NCBI GenBank assembly: GCA_937980625.1
Contig: CALJPJ010000043.1
Coordinates: 1 to 6,669 of the forward strand
DNA: 6,669 nt
Origin: an uncultured Bdellovibrionales bacterium
GTDB lineage: Bacteria; Bdellovibrionota; Bdellovibrionia; Bdellovibrionales; UBA1609
Reading direction: 5' to 3'
Shown: positions 5,098-6,669 of the stretch, one piece after another
Position numbering within the stretch: position 1 is the stretch's first letter
Layout: every line of letters starts with the position of its first letter
Translations under genes and position numbers: made by a program
Notes under the pieces: generated by a model
Seen by the model: the letters and a program-made list of their open reading frames with translations, nothing else
The model's database searches: none
What the model was told of the DNA's origin: nothing

Positions 5098-6669
5098 TTA
5101 CTGCGTTTTTACTCTGCATGAATTGGCTGTTAGTGAGTTGCTCTTTAGTTCAGATATAGATTTCAATATATTTTTAGCCTTGGCAGTTGTTGACATTTCA
5201 GCCACTTTGTCAATTTGGGCCTCTGATAATCTTGGCAATAATCGCTGAACAGCTTCTTGATATAAACCAATATTAACATCATTGATAACAATATTTAAAA
5301 AACTATTCATTGCACTATTTTCCATATGGCTTATTATATGTATTAATGCTCTTTGATAAATTACTGCATGATTATTCGAGTAAATTTTATAAGTTAATTT
5401 ATTTATTAAATCAATTGGTGCTCGCTGAGCTAACTTTAACATTAATGGCTCTAATTTTAAATTAAAAGTATTCATAAATACTACCTCAACCAAAGACTCT
5501 AATTTAGATAAGGATGTTATAGTCACAGCCTGGTCAATAGCCTTAATAAGCTTTTGATCACCTTGGCGCACTGCCACTCTTATTAACTTCAGAAAGAATA
5601 AACGTATGTCTTCAGGCAGCTCCGCAATTAAATGGGCACTTCCTTGATTTAATGACTCATATATAAAAGACATGGGCTTTTGCAGTATATTTGCATGCTC
5701 CGGGTAGGCTGGTAATAATACAGTCTCAATATAATTTGAATTCAATTTCAAAAATAAATTATCACGCCATATGGGCTTACTTCCTTGGTCTCTAAATGTA
5801 AAGTGATGATTCTTTCCTTGACCCCGCTCCTGTACATCCACCTCAAACTTATAGTGTAAACCAGGTTTTTCAACATTAGAATCAACTGAATAATTATCTT
5901 TATCCCCAGTAAATCTTCTGTGCCTACCTTCAAAGTCAACAACTGACTGAGTTAGCTCACCAAACTTTACATCAACACCGGCAAATCGTTCAAAACTATG
6001 GCCAAACTTTTTATAATAAGTTTCAGCTAATTGTTTATATCCTTTTCTAGTTAACCAACTGGCCCACTTAAACATACCATGCATAAGAGCAAATTCAATT
6101 TTAGTATCTCGCTTCTGTGTAGAACTTAAATACTTGCCATCAACAATAAAGTTGCCTAAATAATTCTTATCCACATAAAAACTAAAATCACGGATAAAAA
6201 TTCGACCTGTTGGCCTATCATTCATATCAAATTCCACTAAAAAGTTTTGTGAATGTGCAGAGTCAGCCCATAAGCCAGTTTTATAGTAAAACTCAGCTGT
6301 GGCTTCAGCTAATGGAATCACTAAGTGCTTTTCAACAAACTCATAAGTATTTTCATAACCATTTTTTCGAGCTAACTCTGCGGTTAGCTCCTCCGAAAGT
6401 AAAGACGAAGCTGATACTAATTTTTTACCCTCACTATTAGATGCCTCTCTAATTATTAAACCAATACCTAAATCTTTTTCTCCACGCTCATAGTATTCAC
6501 TATTTAGCTCTTGCCACTCATTTTCAGTATATAACTGAACCGTTGCCGTTTCGTACATCACTTGTACTGTTTCAAAGCCCATTTTACTTTCAATTGTAGC
6601 TATATGCTCATTATAAACAGTGGAAGACTGAACTCTTTCTCCTGTAAGTATTTTATCCTTAAAGGCACC
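5098..6669 (-). CDS. IucA/IucC-like (NIS siderophore synthetase-related) protein with long helical C-terminus, 5' end outside window
   Basis: The first ATG in the window is at 6580-6582 (494 residues), but the frame is open for 29 more codons to the edge. The upstream residues (GERVQSSTVYN) still look like family sequence and no SD precedes that ATG, so the gene is annotated as 5' partial. Counting from that ATG, residues 85-138 resemble the catalytic region of NIS synthetases: a helix ending AHSQN (109-113), then FLVEFD, PTGRIFIRDF with Arg131-Asp132, as in the family ExHxQN...RD pattern. The segment LGIGLIIREA (38-47) and the helix FALMHGMFKWASWLTR (164-179) also fit. These enzymes join citrate-type carboxylates to amines or alcohols using ATP in the cytoplasm. 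The first Glu of ExHxQN is replaced by Ser108. Residues about 295-480 are amphipathic helices, possibly HEAT-like, forming a longer tail than usual. No siderophore genes lie nearby. The match is by eye; the role as an active synthetase is uncertain. Confidence 0.6.
   Translation of the reverse strand, partial: GAFKDKILTGERVQSSTVYNEHIATIESKMGFETVQVMYETATVQLYTENEWQELNSEYYERGEKDLGIGLIIREASNSEGKKLVSASSLLSEELTAELARKNGYENTYEFVEKHLVIPLAEATAEFYYKTGLWADSAHSQNFLVEFDMNDRPTGRIFIRDFSFYVDKNYLGNFIVDGKYLSSTQKRDTKIEFALMHGMFKWASWLTRKGYKQLAETYYKKFGHSFERFAGVDVKFGELTQSVVDFEGRHRRFTGDKDNYSVDSNVEKPGLHYKFEVDVQERGQGKNHHFTFRDQGSKPIWRDNLFLKLNSNYIETVLLPAYPEHANILQKPMSFIYESLNQGSAHLIAELPEDIRLFFLKLIRVAVRQGDQKLIKAIDQAVTITSLSKLESLVEVVFMNTFNLKLEPLMLKLAQRAPIDLINKLTYKIYSNNHAVIYQRALIHIISHMENSAMNSFLNIVINDVNIGLYQEAVQRLLPRLSEAQIDKVAEMSTTAKAKNILKSISELKSNSLTANSCRVKTQ

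Noticed and set aside
5054..5248. Plus-strand open frame of 64 codons
   Set aside because: Mostly antisense to the 3' end of the IucA/IucC-like gene; no SD or recognisable protein features.
5748..5942. Same-strand alternative frame of 64 codons
   Set aside because: Embedded out of frame inside the large gene with no ribosome site; shadow of the real frame.
6210..6440. Plus-strand open frame of 76 codons
   Set aside because: Antisense to the conserved AHSQN/RD region of the large gene; composition typical of a shadow frame.

Overview
The window is AT-rich (roughly one third G+C) with short intergenic gaps, SD-type ribosome sites at some genes and a strong factor-independent terminator. The protein families (YedI/DUF808, PldB-like lysophospholipase, IucA/IucC-like synthetase, exported proteins with classic signal peptides) point to a Gram-negative bacterium. 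An AT-rich gammaproteobacterium or a Bdellovibrionota-type organism would both fit; the sequence alone does not settle it. TGG encodes Trp and the code looks standard.

Layout. (1) 47-1213 (-): membrane-anchored serine hydrolase of the class C beta-lactamase/PBP family with all three active-site motifs. (2) 1214-1553: divergent intergenic region. It holds a perfect TATAAT, an SD-like GGAG, a short frame reading like a signal peptide but starting at ATA, and a TTTCACCCGT direct repeat whose second copy belongs to a 14-bp dyad. (3) 1554-2384 (+): complete APH(6)/hydroxyurea-kinase-type phosphotransferase, the only confident plus-strand gene. (4) 2376-3341 (-): exported PldB-like alpha/beta hydrolase, convergent with the kinase gene and overlapping it by 9 bp. 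(5) 3378-4193 (-): YedI/DUF808 membrane protein. Its start is placed at an internal ATG, with a promoter-like element directly upstream. (6) 4276-4307: 14-bp-stem terminator. (7) 4336-4518 (-): doubtful 60-residue Cys-rich frame containing a GC-rich island. (8) 4558-4962 (-): small exported protein with four cysteines and a strong SD. (9) 4993-5039: almost pure A/T tract. (10) 5098 to the right edge (-): 3' part of a large gene whose N-terminal half resembles NIS siderophore synthetases (IucA/IucC), followed by a long helical tail.

How the genes relate. DUF808 and the hydrolase lie 36 bp apart on the same strand and could be cotranscribed. The terminator separates them from the 4962/4518 pair. 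No shared pathway links the genes: this looks like an accessory-type mosaic of envelope-associated hydrolases, a resistance-type kinase and a possible siderophore-synthetase relative. I found no mobile element, tRNA, rRNA or CRISPR array. I see no clear undescribed multi-gene system; the least explained parts are the divergent IucA/IucC-like protein and the Cys-rich/GC-rich unit before the terminator.
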